Shown here piece by piece: positions 48,896 through 58,145 of a stretch of DNA of 64,000 bases. The notes under the pieces were generated by a model. It searched no databases, was not told where the DNA came from, and saw only the letters and a program-made list of their open reading frames with translations. Made by a program: the position numbers and the translations under genes. Positions within the stretch are counted from its first letter, which is position 1. Every line of letters begins with the position of its first letter. The stretch is from Methylocaldum sp. 14B (GTDB taxonomy: Bacteria; Pseudomonadota; Gammaproteobacteria; Methylococcales; Methylococcaceae), in contig NZ_MSCV01000007.1 in assembly GCF_002005105.1 (NCBI RefSeq), positions 119,842 through 183,841 of the forward strand, read 5' to 3'.

Positions 48896-49657
48896 CTCGC
48901 TGAATCAAGCAATGTTCCGGCAAAGCCCGATGGCCGATCCATCTGGCCGAAAAGCATGTCAACCGGCGTTGAAAGTGGAAGAGGACGACGTTAAATGCTG
49001 ATGTAAGGATCAGCCGCCTTCATTTTCATGGTATCGGCCGATCGATGAATATGAAAGGCGCCGCCCAATTCGGCTCGCCTTATTCGATGATGCGCTTAAT
49101 TAGGCACCGTATCGGAACTTAGTATAACTATCAGCCGAGGTCCGCGGCTACTTGCAAACACTTCAAGTAGTAAATCGCGGCCATACCTGAACATGAGCGT
49201 GGCCGGAAGCAGAAATGCGAGGGGGGCTGCGCGCCTCAACCGGACAGGCTGGGGAAGAGCAGTCAACCGCTAACGGTTGCGTTCGGAATTATCCGACAAC
49301 GGCACGCCAGCAGGATTTTCGAGCCTTACCATATTGCCAATCACTTACCAAGGAAAAAGCGGTCCGCGTAGGGTGGCGCTTCGCACTTCCTCGGGTACCA
49401 GAATGAACACTACGAAGGCAACGGTGGCCAGCAAAGACGTGGCGGATACCGCAAGGCCCACAAAGAAGAATCTGGCAAAGCAACTGATCTGTTGTTTAGA
49501 CTCTAGAAGAAACATGCAAAAGACTCTTTTGTCAGTTACGTCGATGGTGATCATAGACCCGCTAGAGCACAAGAGTCGTCAGGAAACGGTCAGTTCTCGG
49601 TTACGATTCACCCGCAGTTCTTATCGGTGCAAGCGGCTCGCCGTGGAAAATCTCGGG
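48896..49657. other. Long gene-poor stretch
   Basis: 762 bases. A minus-strand ORF at 49345-49572 could encode a 69-75-residue single-helix membrane protein (FFFVGLAVSATSLLATVAFV), but the start and ribosome-binding site are unconvincing and the overlapping plus-strand ORFs are no better. I see no repeat, RNA gene or hairpin. Confidence 0.4.
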
Positions 49658-52600
49658 TCAATAGCGGAAAACCACCTCGGCCGGAAGATCCGGAAGTAAG
49701 AATCGGCCATTGGTCAACGTCTGCGCCTTGCCGTTCACTTCGATCCGGCGCGGCGCCTGCGGCAGGGGCAGATCGATGATGATGTTTTCCGGCGGGATCG
49801 TCAGACCCTCATCGATCCGGATCCGGGTTTCGCCGGGGGCAGGCACTTCGGCATGATAACTCAGTATTCCATAGGACGTTTTCAGCCCCGCGACTCCCAC
49901 GCCCCCCGCCGCTTCCACCCAATGGCGCGGCAAACCGGCACCGATCACCAGGCGCCGATCGGTCTCTTCGTAAGCAAACAGGGTCAGGAAAGCCTGGATG
50001 AATTCCGCCCCGATCCACGAATGAGGCATATCGCCGATGAAACGCGGCGCGAGGGGATCGCGCCAGACGATCTCGGCCCACTGATTCCACGCAGCCGGGC
50101 GTCTTCCTTGGAAAAGAAACTGTAGCGTCCTGAACGCCGCATCCCGTTTTCCGAGCCGAACCAGGGCGCCGACATTGCGGAATTCGTAAGGCGCATAGGC
50201 CTGCTCATCGAGCTCGCGTCTTATCCGGGCCTCGACATCGCCGGCATAACGACCGAAAGTCCGCTGAAAAACCGGAGCCAGGGGTCCCGTTGCCTCGCCG
50301 CCGATCGAAAGGGCGATCGCCGTGGAGGTCGGATCGTAGTCGCCGAGCTCCGCGGAACCGGGAACAAAGTCGATGCCGAACTTGCGTCGAGTCAAGCCGA
50401 TCGAGCTGTGGACATCGGCGCGCAGAGCATCCCGCAATTCGGCATAGCGGGCCGCTCGTTCGCGATCGCCGACGGCGGCGGCCAATTGGGCGGCATCGTC
50501 GATGCCCCGGATTGCCCAGAAATCATCCCAGTAAGAATGGACCGGACGGGCCACATAGCCTTCGTGACTGGCCGATTCCGGTATGAGGCCGAAGAAACGA
50601 AAAGCTTCGCCTTTGGTGTAATCCTCGGTCAAACGCTGCCGCCGCAGGGCGGCTAGGTAGTCGATGGTCCGCGTTATGCGGGACCACAAGCTCTTCAGGA
50701 ACTCGAGGTCGCCGGTATAGCGGTAGTAATTGGCGATTGTGTAAACGAATTGACCGGCACTGTCATGCTCGATCATGGCGTCCGGACCCCACGGGTCCAG
50801 GCAGCAGGGAATCGCTCCGTCCGCCGTCTGATAGCCAGCGTACCAGCGGATAAACTCGCGCACCTCCGCCGCATGGCCGAAGGCCAGAAGCGTAGCGGAG
50901 GTAATCGCCCCATCCCGAATCCAGGTGCGGCCGTAGCGTCGCGAACCGGGCCGCAAGGCCTGTCCGTCGCGATGAATCAGGATGTAGGCGAGATTGCTCT
51001 TCACGGTGCGGACGAAATCCTCCTCGGCCGGCGGCACCCGAAACGCGACCTGCCCCAGATCCCTCTCCCACTTTCGAACGATCTCGGCGTATTGCCTTTC
51101 CCAGAATTGGCCGGCATCCGCGCCATGTAGAAGTCTTTTCGGGCTACCCGGATCGCCTTTTGCGGGAAGCGCAAGATAAACATCCCGCGTTTCGTCAGGC
51201 GCGAGAACGAGCGGATAACGAAGCACGCCGCTGGCCAATCCGTTCGCATCGGTTACGGCTTTCGCGGGCGGAACGGCGTCTCGAGCCAGATCCAGAGTGA
51301 TCGGATAACCATCTAAGCTCGTGACGCCGGCTTGGGCGGCCGGCGTCAGCGGCACGACGAGACGGTCGTCGCCCCGGAGAACGGCATTTTCGCATCCAAG
51401 CCTGTAGATACGCGAAACGCCGCCCATGGTATGCAGGGATTGCCACGGCGGATTCGCCAGGAACGGGCGCACGGCGAGAAAAAGACTTGCTTTCACGGCC
51501 GCTCCAGTGTGGTTCTCGACTCGATAACGGGCAAGGATCGAACCTTTCGGATCATCGCTCGCCAGCGCGGTGACCGTGAGATAGAGCGGCCCTCGTTCCA
51601 AGCGCACCGAAGGAATCGGCAGATAGCCGCGTTCGAGAGAGGGCTTAGCGGTTCCGTCGGCCCAGCCATGGAGCCGTCCATCGACATAAAGAAAAGGCTC
51701 CACGGAAAACGCACCCTCGTCGACCTCGAGCATGCCGTCTTCGTTCAGAAGGGCTTCGCGTTCCGCACCTCGGCGTTCGGTTCCGGAACTGCCTATCACC
51801 GTCCAGTAGGTTTGCTCGCCCAAAAAATAACGGGGGTAAGCCCCCCTTTCGGAATCGCGGGCGATGCGTTCGAACATTCGGTTGGACGAAGAACTGAAGT
51901 CGATCGGCGCGACCTCGACGCGGCGAATTCCGAAACCCTTCCCGCGCCGGCTTTGCGCCAGGGAAAGCCGCACGAAACGGGACTCCGACTCAGGCATAGG
52001 AATGTAGTCGCGCCGGCCGTTGCCTTGGGTTACCGCATAAGCCCTGTGCCAATTTCGGCCGTCGTCGGAACGTTCGACCGAATACGCCGTGGCATAGTCC
52101 TCTGGGTGCCAATCGATGATCAATCCGCCGTACTCCCGGCGCTCGCGGAAGTCCAGAAGCAGCCACTGAGGTTCGCGGTTGCTCGCGCTATGCCATGCCG
52201 CTTCGGGGTGCTGATCCAGCAACCGCGCCGGTTCCAGCCCCGGAAGCGAACTCGACGCCGTCAAGAACGGCGATCCGGAATAAGCGCGCTGCGGCGGAAG
52301 CGGTTCGAGTCGCAGATCGTCGATCCAGAGCGTGCCGCGGCCTCCGGTTCCGCGCGCGATCACGAACTCGATAAGCCCTAGTTCCGCCAATTCTTTTTCG
52401 CCCGCCGGCCCCCAGGCAAACTCGAACCGGCGACGCTTGACGCGCAGCGTCTGCCAGGTTTTGGGGAAACGAAATTCGGGATCTCGGAAGCGCCAGACAT
52501 TTTTGCCCGACCGGTCGACCAATCGGATCTCGAGAACGTTGGGCGGCGCGGTGCCGCGTAGGGCTAAAGTAACGGCGTAATTATCGGGCAGCGCAATCGG

Positions 52601-52840
52601 AAACGGCTTGTGGACGATGACTTCGCCGCCGCCCTTCCGGAAATCGAAGTCGATGCGTAAGGCCGATCCCTCCCGGCCCCGGTCCGGCGCCAATGATACT
52701 CGGGCTCCCTGCCCTGCGACGGTGCTCCAGCCCTCCCCCCGTCCGAACCTGTCCAACACCTGTGCGGAATCGGCCGGCGCGGTTCCGGCTGCCGCGACAA
52801 GCATCAGAAATGCAATGAGTGCCAATCCGAGTCGGAACAT
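49658..52840 (-). CDS. Very large exported discoidin-type, six-hairpin glycosidase-like protein
   Basis: 1060 residues from ATG 52840 (an ATG at 52855 adds five). A signal peptide ends near AAAGTAPADS. Residues about 30-185 look like a carbohydrate-binding beta-sandwich; about 200-310 resemble an F5/8 type C (discoidin) domain (LLDQHPEAAWHSASNREPQWLLLDFRE, positions about 210-236). The C-terminal 450 residues resemble an (alpha/alpha)6 six-hairpin glycosidase fold (RRYGRTWIRDGAITSATLL, HDSAGQFVYTIANYYRYTGD, HSYWDDFWAIRG). The catalytic acid is not assigned. It is transcribed just after the ABC gene, 27 bases apart. Confidence 0.8.
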   Translation of the reverse strand: MFRLGLALIAFLMLVAAAGTAPADSAQVLDRFGRGEGWSTVAGQGARVSLAPDRGREGSALRIDFDFRKGGGEVIVHKPFPIALPDNYAVTLALRGTAPPNVLEIRLVDRSGKNVWRFRDPEFRFPKTWQTLRVKRRRFEFAWGPAGEKELAELGLIEFVIARGTGGRGTLWIDDLRLEPLPPQRAYSGSPFLTASSSLPGLEPARLLDQHPEAAWHSASNREPQWLLLDFRERREYGGLIIDWHPEDYATAYSVERSDDGRNWHRAYAVTQGNGRRDYIPMPESESRFVRLSLAQSRRGKGFGIRRVEVAPIDFSSSSNRMFERIARDSERGAYPRYFLGEQTYWTVIGSSGTERRGAEREALLNEDGMLEVDEGAFSVEPFLYVDGRLHGWADGTAKPSLERGYLPIPSVRLERGPLYLTVTALASDDPKGSILARYRVENHTGAAVKASLFLAVRPFLANPPWQSLHTMGGVSRIYRLGCENAVLRGDDRLVVPLTPAAQAGVTSLDGYPITLDLARDAVPPAKAVTDANGLASGVLRYPLVLAPDETRDVYLALPAKGDPGSPKRLLHGADAGQFWERQYAEIVRKWERDLGQVAFRVPPAEEDFVRTVKSNLAYILIHRDGQALRPGSRRYGRTWIRDGAITSATLLAFGHAAEVREFIRWYAGYQTADGAIPCCLDPWGPDAMIEHDSAGQFVYTIANYYRYTGDLEFLKSLWSRITRTIDYLAALRRQRLTEDYTKGEAFRFFGLIPESASHEGYVARPVHSYWDDFWAIRGIDDAAQLAAAVGDRERAARYAELRDALRADVHSSIGLTRRKFGIDFVPGSAELGDYDPTSTAIALSIGGEATGPLAPVFQRTFGRYAGDVEARIRRELDEQAYAPYEFRNVGALVRLGKRDAAFRTLQFLFQGRRPAAWNQWAEIVWRDPLAPRFIGDMPHSWIGAEFIQAFLTLFAYEETDRRLVIGAGLPRHWVEAAGGVGVAGLKTSYGILSYHAEVPAPGETRIRIDEGLTIPPENIIIDLPLPQAPRRIEVNGKAQTLTNGRFLLPDLPAEVVFRY

Positions 52841-52867
52841 AGCCGCCGAGGACAAATCGCTTCCATA

Positions 52868-54583
52868 TTATTCTTCATCCTGAATCAACCGCCATTTCCA
52901 TCCACCGTCTCCGGCGAGTTCGAGGACGGCATCGTAGTTCTCCAGCTTCTCATCGGTGCCCCTTCGTCCAGTCGTCCATCGACTGAACGTGACATAAGTG
53001 ATTTCGCTTTTCGAGAGCATCCTCAACAGCTGGCCGGCCTCGTCGGCCCGCATGGAAGTACTGATGCGATCCAGAAAGGCGAAACGCGGGGCGGCCAGCA
53101 TGAGACGGGCAAAAGCCAATCGCTGCTGTTCCCGGAGCGAAAGCATGTGGTCCCAATCCCGCTCGACATCGAGCCCGCCGATACGCGCCAATATAGGCTC
53201 GAGATCCAAAGCGCGCAGCACGCCCAGTATTCGGTTTTCCGCGATCGATTCCTCTGTCCCGCTGCGAACGAGCAATTCCCGCAGCGTGCCCGGTGGAAGG
53301 TAGGGCCGTTCCGGAAGAAAGTAAATCTGATTGGACTCGGGTCGAACGATACGCCCCGTTCCGCTATCCCAGATACCGGCAGTGGCTCGGAACAATGCCA
53401 CTTTGGCCTCCTCGCTCGGCCCGATGACCAAAACCCTGATTCCGGGCGAAATCGAGACGGTCAAATCCTTGATCAAGGGACGGCCATCGCTCGGCGACAG
53501 CACGTTCAGCCCCACATAAGCCACGTGCTCGCCTTCGCTAGTCTCGATGGCCGATCTTTCGGGCGCTCGAGCCCCGCTGATGGCCTCGGCCAACGAACCG
53601 AGCCGCGCGATCACCGCAGCGAACGAAGAAATCGATTGGAACTGCGTGACGATCAGCGAGAAGGCGCCCACCAAATGGGCGAAGGCTATCGCCGACTGAG
53701 TGATCACGCCGAACTCGACGCGCCCTTGAATGAAAAAAGGCGCCACGACGAGGGCGGGGATGATTTGGATCAGGTAGTTATAGCCCGTGGTAAAGAAATT
53801 AAGGTTCCGGTTCACCGTGATGATCCGCCGAAAATTTCCCGTCAAATCGTCAAGATGACGCAAGAGCCGGGCGCCAAGCCGCCGTTCGCGGTGCAGCAGC
53901 GCCACCGACGCGGCATTCTCCCGGACATGGATGAGATCGGCCCGGAAATTGGCTTCCTTATCGAGCTGGGCATAGTTCAATTCGACCAGCGTTCGGCCCA
54001 ACACAATGGTCAGGTATGAACCGCCGGCGGCATACGCGATGGTAACGGCGAACAGGATCGGACTGATCGACCACATGACCCCTGAAAATGCCAATACGGT
54101 GAACGTGGCATTGAGGAGCATGAGTACGAAGGACAGCGTGGTTGCGGTAAATACCCTTATATCCTCGGCGATACGCTGGTCCGGATTGGTAATCTTCCCG
54201 GTTTCATCCAGACGGAAATAGGCCCTGCGCTCGAGGTAGTGGACGACGGCCAATCGCGTCAGCCACTCTCGCCACAGCAAACCGAGCCTTTCTTCGGTAA
54301 ACCGGAAAATCGCCGCCACCGCCGAGGCCGCGACAAACACGCCGATCCAGAGAAGGGCCTGGCCAGTGAACGCGGACACGTTACGGTGTTCGATCGCCGT
54401 CATGAAATCCCGGCCGACGTAGCTGCTGACCACATTCAGGCCATTGACCGCGAACAGCAGGAGAATGAGCCCCGCGAACAGCCGCTTGGCCCGCCCGCCG
54501 ACTTCGGAGCCGGCGAAACTCTTGACCGAGCGGATAAATTGATCCCAAGTCTGCCGGTTGATCAGTACTTGTCGTCCATCCAT
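52868..54583 (-). CDS. SbmA/BacA-like ABC protein with degenerate nucleotide-binding domain
   Basis: 571 residues. The N-terminal membrane domain (six hydrophobic segments within residues 30-330) matches the SbmA/BacA-like ABC family (TEERLGLLWREWLTR, NPDQRIAEDIRVFT). The C-terminal NBD is recognisable by alignment but every motif is altered: Walker A reads GPSEEAKV (388-395), the Q-loop is Glu in FLPERPYLPPGTLREL, the signature is LSLREQQRLA (481-490; Gly to Arg), Walker B is FAFLDR (Glu to Arg), and the H-loop His is Arg (SRW, about 534-536). ATP hydrolysis is unlikely. It is followed by the large exported protein. Confidence 0.88.
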   Translation of the reverse strand: MDGRQVLINRQTWDQFIRSVKSFAGSEVGGRAKRLFAGLILLLFAVNGLNVVSSYVGRDFMTAIEHRNVSAFTGQALLWIGVFVAASAVAAIFRFTEERLGLLWREWLTRLAVVHYLERRAYFRLDETGKITNPDQRIAEDIRVFTATTLSFVLMLLNATFTVLAFSGVMWSISPILFAVTIAYAAGGSYLTIVLGRTLVELNYAQLDKEANFRADLIHVRENAASVALLHRERRLGARLLRHLDDLTGNFRRIITVNRNLNFFTTGYNYLIQIIPALVVAPFFIQGRVEFGVITQSAIAFAHLVGAFSLIVTQFQSISSFAAVIARLGSLAEAISGARAPERSAIETSEGEHVAYVGLNVLSPSDGRPLIKDLTVSISPGIRVLVIGPSEEAKVALFRATAGIWDSGTGRIVRPESNQIYFLPERPYLPPGTLRELLVRSGTEESIAENRILGVLRALDLEPILARIGGLDVERDWDHMLSLREQQRLAFARLMLAAPRFAFLDRISTSMRADEAGQLLRMLSKSEITYVTFSRWTTGRRGTDEKLENYDAVLELAGDGGWKWRLIQDEE

Positions 54584-54744
54584 CCGTTACGCTACCTGCT
54601 GGGGTTGGCCGCTGCCCCGGCGGCTCGAGCCGTGGGTGCCTAGTGGTTGCCGTTGAGTCGCCATGGTCATCCTTCCTTTGGTTCCGTTCGGTCCGAATCC
54701 ATCCTGTCCAGGCCGGGTACCGCGACTGGCTTATCTATTAATCA

Positions 54745-54882
54745 GGCCCGTAAATACCCTCCTGGTATTTCGGGCCGCCGCCCAGGCCGGTACACGCCCG
54801 GCCTGGGCTCACGCGGCTTGTCGCCGCGCCGGGGCATCCCTGCCCAGGATTAACCCGGCCTATATTTATAGGCCGGGTTAAT
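54745..54882. repeat. Array of five adjacent hairpins
   Basis: Within 138 bases five inverted repeats stand almost head to tail: 54745-54776 (GGCCCGTAAATACC with GGTATTTCGGGCC, one bulge), 54780-54808 (GCCCAGGCCGG / CCGGCCTGGGC, loop 7), 54812-54828 (CGCGGC / GCCGCG, loop 5), 54832-54845 (GGGCA / TGCCC, loop 4) and 54849-54882 (16-bp perfect stem, ATTAACCCGGCCTATA, loop TT). They lie between the lipoprotein gene (upstream) and the ABC gene, both read leftward. No T-run follows, so none is a classical terminator. Confidence 0.85.
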
Positions 54883-54995
54883 AACGCCAGTGTGGAGCAA
54901 GGCCTTTTCCGTGGCAAGTTCGGGCAAACGTGCTCCATGTTCTAGCACCGGGACCAAACGGGCGAAGATGGGGTATTCGACGATGCGCCCGCTAT

Positions 54996-55457
54996 TCAAT
55001 ACGCCCAAGCTTCGATCTTGCCGTGTTTCGTGTAGACGGAGCCGGGCGACATCAGCCAGCCGGCGTGGTAAACGTGTCGGATTTCTTCCTCGGCCCCGTC
55101 TACCGTATTCTCACTCATCGGCATGCCCCATGAGGCATAAAGAGCGCATCGGCTCATGCCCTTTTGGATTCGCTTCTGCTCCACCAGTACCCATTCTTCC
55201 GGAGTAACCAAGTTTCGCCGCTCGATTTCATGCCTGTATTGATCTGCCCGGGAATTGGAAATGAACCAGGTAGCGTAAACCGCGTACCCGCGACAAACAT
55301 CGAGATCGCTGAGACCGTTCAGACGGGCCGGATCGATCGCGCAACCGGAGACACCTATCATGGCCAGCACCAACGGGAGCCAACGAATGCCTATCGCATC
55401 GATCGGCCGGGCGCTCACTAGGGGCTCGCCTTCCGAGCTGAACGGTAAGGTAAGCAT
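54996..55457 (-). CDS. Small lipoprotein of unknown function
   Basis: 153 residues from the first ATG; the start could be internal. The lipobox VSGC (Cys about 39) follows a hydrophobic segment RWLPLVLAMIGVSGC. The mature part is short, with DLDVCRGYAVYATWF, a helix EIERRNLVTPEEWVLVEQKR and a conserved-looking CALYASWGMPMSENTVDG. The last is reminiscent of a motif in small outer-membrane lipoproteins of the BamE/SmpA type (GxP), but I do not claim membership. Confidence 0.6.
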   Translation of the reverse strand: MLTLPFSSEGEPLVSARPIDAIGIRWLPLVLAMIGVSGCAIDPARLNGLSDLDVCRGYAVYATWFISNSRADQYRHEIERRNLVTPEEWVLVEQKRIQKGMSRCALYASWGMPMSENTVDGAEEEIRHVYHAGWLMSPGSVYTKHGKIEAWAY

Positions 55458-56003
55458 CTGGACGAATCTACGAGCATGGGTGCCTCGCCCGGAAAACTGA
55501 GGAAATTAAAACGACTGGCACTATTGTCTCCCCGATCGCGTCAAAGTTTATGTGTAGCCTTGTCGACGAGTCGCTATACCCGGCCACTGAACGCCCGATG
55601 AATTAGACCTTGTTTCAAATCCTCGGTTGCTGCGCGGCACTCGCGTCCCGCTCCGAACTCGCCCAATAGATACGGAACTTAAGCGCCCATGGGTAAGTCT
55701 ATTGCATTGAAAAACCGACAGAACTTCTATAAAGACGGTCCTCTCCCACGGTACCGCGTTCATTCCGAAAGACTTCCCGGTCTCTTGGAAAAGCAAGATC
55801 TAGCCTTATTTAAGGCCTAGCCGACCGAGCGAAGACGCTCACCCGTCGAGATAATCCGGAACGTCGGCAAGCGTGGAACCCGAATTCAATCCAACGGAAC
55901 CTGTTTACAGATAGTGATCGATATTCGTCGGTTTTCTCAACGATTTCCATAAATAGACAAGTTTGAATTTTTTAGCAACATAGCTAGTACGACTACTCAG
56001 TTG
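55458..56003. other. Gene-free stretch upstream of rpoD
   Basis: 546 bases. It carries the rpoD promoter region. A hairpin with one bulge, CTAGCCTTA / TAAGGCCTAG, lies at 55800-55820. No gene accepted; the usual rpsU-dnaG partners of rpoD are absent from this side. Confidence 0.5.
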
Positions 56004-57803
56004 ATGAATCAAGAACAGCAGCAATTTCAGCTCGAAGAGCTCATCGCCAAGGGCAAAATCCAGGGCTATCTGACCTACACGGAGATCACCGACCATCTGC
56101 CCGACGACATGGCCGATCCGGATCAAATCGAAGATATCGTCGGCCTGATCGAGGATATCGGGATCGACGTGTACGAAGAGGCGCCTGACGCCGATCTGAT
56201 TTCCGTGCCGGCGGTTGTCACCGAGGAGGATGAAGAGGAAACCGCGGCCGTCGCCGCAGTGCTGACCTCGGCGATCGATGCCGAACAAAAACGCACGTCC
56301 GATCCGGTACGCATATACATGCGTGAGATGGGGGCCGTGGATTTGCTCACCCGGAATGAGGAGTTGAGCATCGCCAAGCGGATCGAAGAGGGCCTGAACC
56401 AGGCGGCGCAGGAATTGGCGCGTTTTTTACCCGCCATGGACCATTTTCTCAAGGCTTTCGAAACCATCGAGCGGGGCGGCGTACGTCTGTCCGATCTGAT
56501 TTCGGGTTTCGTCAGTCAGGTACCGCAGTCCGAAGAAGTTTCGCTCGACGCGGAATCGGACGCCGAGTTACCCGAGGAAACCGAAAGCAGTCCGGATTCC
56601 GTGCAAGTAAAGGAAAGACTGGCGGAATTCGCCAAGCGTTACGACACCGCGCTCAGCATGCTTCAAGAATTCGGCTACCGCCACGAGCACACGGAAAAAG
56701 CCTTCCAGGCTTTGACCGAGAGCTTCCTGGAATTCAAGAAAACGCCACAATTTCTTAAGGAACTGACGGGAGTTTTACATAGCACCGTCGCCAAGATTCG
56801 CGAGCAGGAAAGATTGATCCAGGATATCTGCGTACACCAGGCAAAAATGCCGCGCGCGGAGTTTATCGATTCTTTCGTCGGAAACGAGACTTCTCCGGAT
56901 TGGCTGCCGGAACAGTTGAAAAAGGACGCGCCTTTTGCCGAGCCGCTGGCGGCATTCGCCGACAGAATCGAACGAGCTCAAAACGAACTGGCCCGAATCG
57001 AACAAGCGACCGGACTTTCGATGGGTGACATCAAGGAGATGAACAGACGTGTCTCGATCGCTGAGAATCAGGCACAGCAAGCGAAAAAGGAGATGGTCGA
57101 GGCGAATCTGCGGCTGGTGATCTCCATTGCCAGGAAGTACACCAACCGGGGCCTACAATTTCCCGACCTGATCCAGGAAGGCAATATCGGCTTGATGAGA
57201 GCGGTGGACAAATTCGAATACCGACGCGGTTACAAGTTCTCCACTTATGCCACGTGGTGGATTCGCCAAGCGATCACGCGGGCCATCGCCGACCAGGCGC
57301 GTACCATTCGCATCCCGGTCCATATGATCGAAACGATCAACAAGCTGAACCGGATCTCGCGCCAAATGTTGCAAGAGCTGGGCCGCGACCCAACGGTGGA
57401 GGAACTGGCGGAGCGCATGGACCTGTCCGAGGACAAAGTGCGGGCGATACTCAAGATCACCCGAGAGCCCGTTTCGATGGCAACCCCCATCGGCGACGAC
57501 GGGGACACCCATCTGAGCGATCTGATCGAAGACCCTTATGCCACGTCGCCGGTCGAGTCGGCGACGACTTCGGGCTTACGCGAAACAACCCGGAAAGCCC
57601 TGGCCGGTCTGCCCGAGCGGGAAGCCGAAGTCCTGCGCATGCGTTTCGGCATCGATATGAGCACCGACCATACCCTCGAGGAAGTCGGGAGACAGTTCGA
57701 CATCACCCGCGAGCGCATCCGCCAGATCGAGGTGAAAGCACTGCGCAAGCTACGTCAATCCTCGGGTTCCGAACCGCTACGCAGCTTCCTCGATTTGGGC
57801 TGA
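56004..57803 (+). CDS. rpoD: RNA polymerase sigma-70 (RpoD)
   Basis: 599 residues from ATG 56004. It is the primary sigma factor. Region 1.1 ([19 protein letters not shown]), the non-conserved region, region 2 with [20 protein letters not shown], region 3, and region 4 ending with [20 protein letters not shown] and [20 protein letters not shown] are all complete. It is followed at 57838-57858 by a probable terminator and then the RADAR genes. No dnaG or rpsU gene is upstream in the window. Confidence 0.98.
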   Translation: MNQEQQQFQLEELIAKGKIQGYLTYTEITDHLPDDMADPDQIEDIVGLIEDIGIDVYEEAPDADLISVPAVVTEEDEEETAAVAAVLTSAIDAEQKRTSDPVRIYMREMGAVDLLTRNEELSIAKRIEEGLNQAAQELARFLPAMDHFLKAFETIERGGVRLSDLISGFVSQVPQSEEVSLDAESDAELPEETESSPDSVQVKERLAEFAKRYDTALSMLQEFGYRHEHTEKAFQALTESFLEFKKTPQFLKELTGVLHSTVAKIREQERLIQDICVHQAKMPRAEFIDSFVGNETSPDWLPEQLKKDAPFAEPLAAFADRIERAQNELARIEQATGLSMGDIKEMNRRVSIAENQAQQAKKEMVEANLRLVISIARKYTNRGLQFPDLIQEGNIGLMRAVDKFEYRRGYKFSTYATWWIRQAITRAIADQARTIRIPVHMIETINKLNRISRQMLQELGRDPTVEELAERMDLSEDKVRAILKITREPVSMATPIGDDGDTHLSDLIEDPYATSPVESATTSGLRETTRKALAGLPEREAEVLRMRFGIDMSTDHTLEEVGRQFDITRERIRQIEVKALRKLRQSSGSEPLRSFLDLG

Positions 57804-57837
57804 TAAGCCGTTTAAGGAATCTTTCAAAAAGCCCTCT

Positions 57838-57858
57838 CCCTCTGGATGAGGGTCTTTT
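57838..57858 (+). terminator. Probable Rho-independent terminator of rpoD
   Basis: A short stem CCCTC-tggat-GAGGG (57838-57852) is followed by TCTTTT. It begins 35 bases after the rpoD stop. The stem is only five G/C-rich pairs, so strength is moderate. Confidence 0.5.
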
Positions 57859-57935
57859 GGATCAATCGGTTACCTAAGCACCTTCTCCGAATTGGAGGCT
57901 TAATCAGAGCTTCCTTAACGCCGTCACCGGCCACC

Positions 57936-57956
57936 TTTGTCGGCAAGGGATTGCCG
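57936..57956. repeat. Half copy of the dispersed palindromic repeat
   Basis: TTTGTCGGCAAGGGATTGCC followed by G; identical over 21 bases and in the same orientation to 63900-63920. It lies in the gap between rpoD and the RADAR genes. Confidence 0.8.
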
Positions 57957-58070
57957 CCTGCCCTCCCGCACTCGGGCTAACGGACGTCTGCCCTTCATAC
58001 AAAGCAAGGTATTGCTTCGAGATTCCCGAAAACCGTGGAACTTAGCGTTAGCTACTGCGGTCGTCTTATA

Positions 58071-58095
58071 TAAACCACGAAAACTTCGTGGTTTA
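58071..58095. promoter_or_regulatory. Perfect hairpin upstream of rdrA
   Basis: TAAACCACGAA-aac-TTCGTGGTTTA: an 11-base stem with a three-base loop, ending 50 bases before the rdrA start. A second smaller stem AAGCAA / TTGCTT is at 58002-58017. It may be an operator, an attenuator or a leftover terminator; no T-tract of the expected length follows. Confidence 0.55.
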
Positions 58096-58135
58096 GTCAT
58101 ATCTAGCCATACGTTCTCGTCCCGGCCGATCACAC

Positions 58136-58140
58136 GGAGG
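58136..58140 (+). promoter_or_regulatory. Strong ribosome-binding site of rdrA
   Basis: GGAGG spaced five bases from ATG 58146, near consensus, which fixes this start. Confidence 0.85.
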
Positions 58141-58145
58141 TCCTC

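Noticed and set aside
49277..49699. Plus-strand ORF of 140 residues
   Set aside because: Atypical Arg/Ser/Lys-rich translation, overlaps the end of the large exported gene and has no family signature.
54738..54938. Minus-strand ORF through the hairpin array
   Set aside because: It is the translation of palindromic non-coding sequence.
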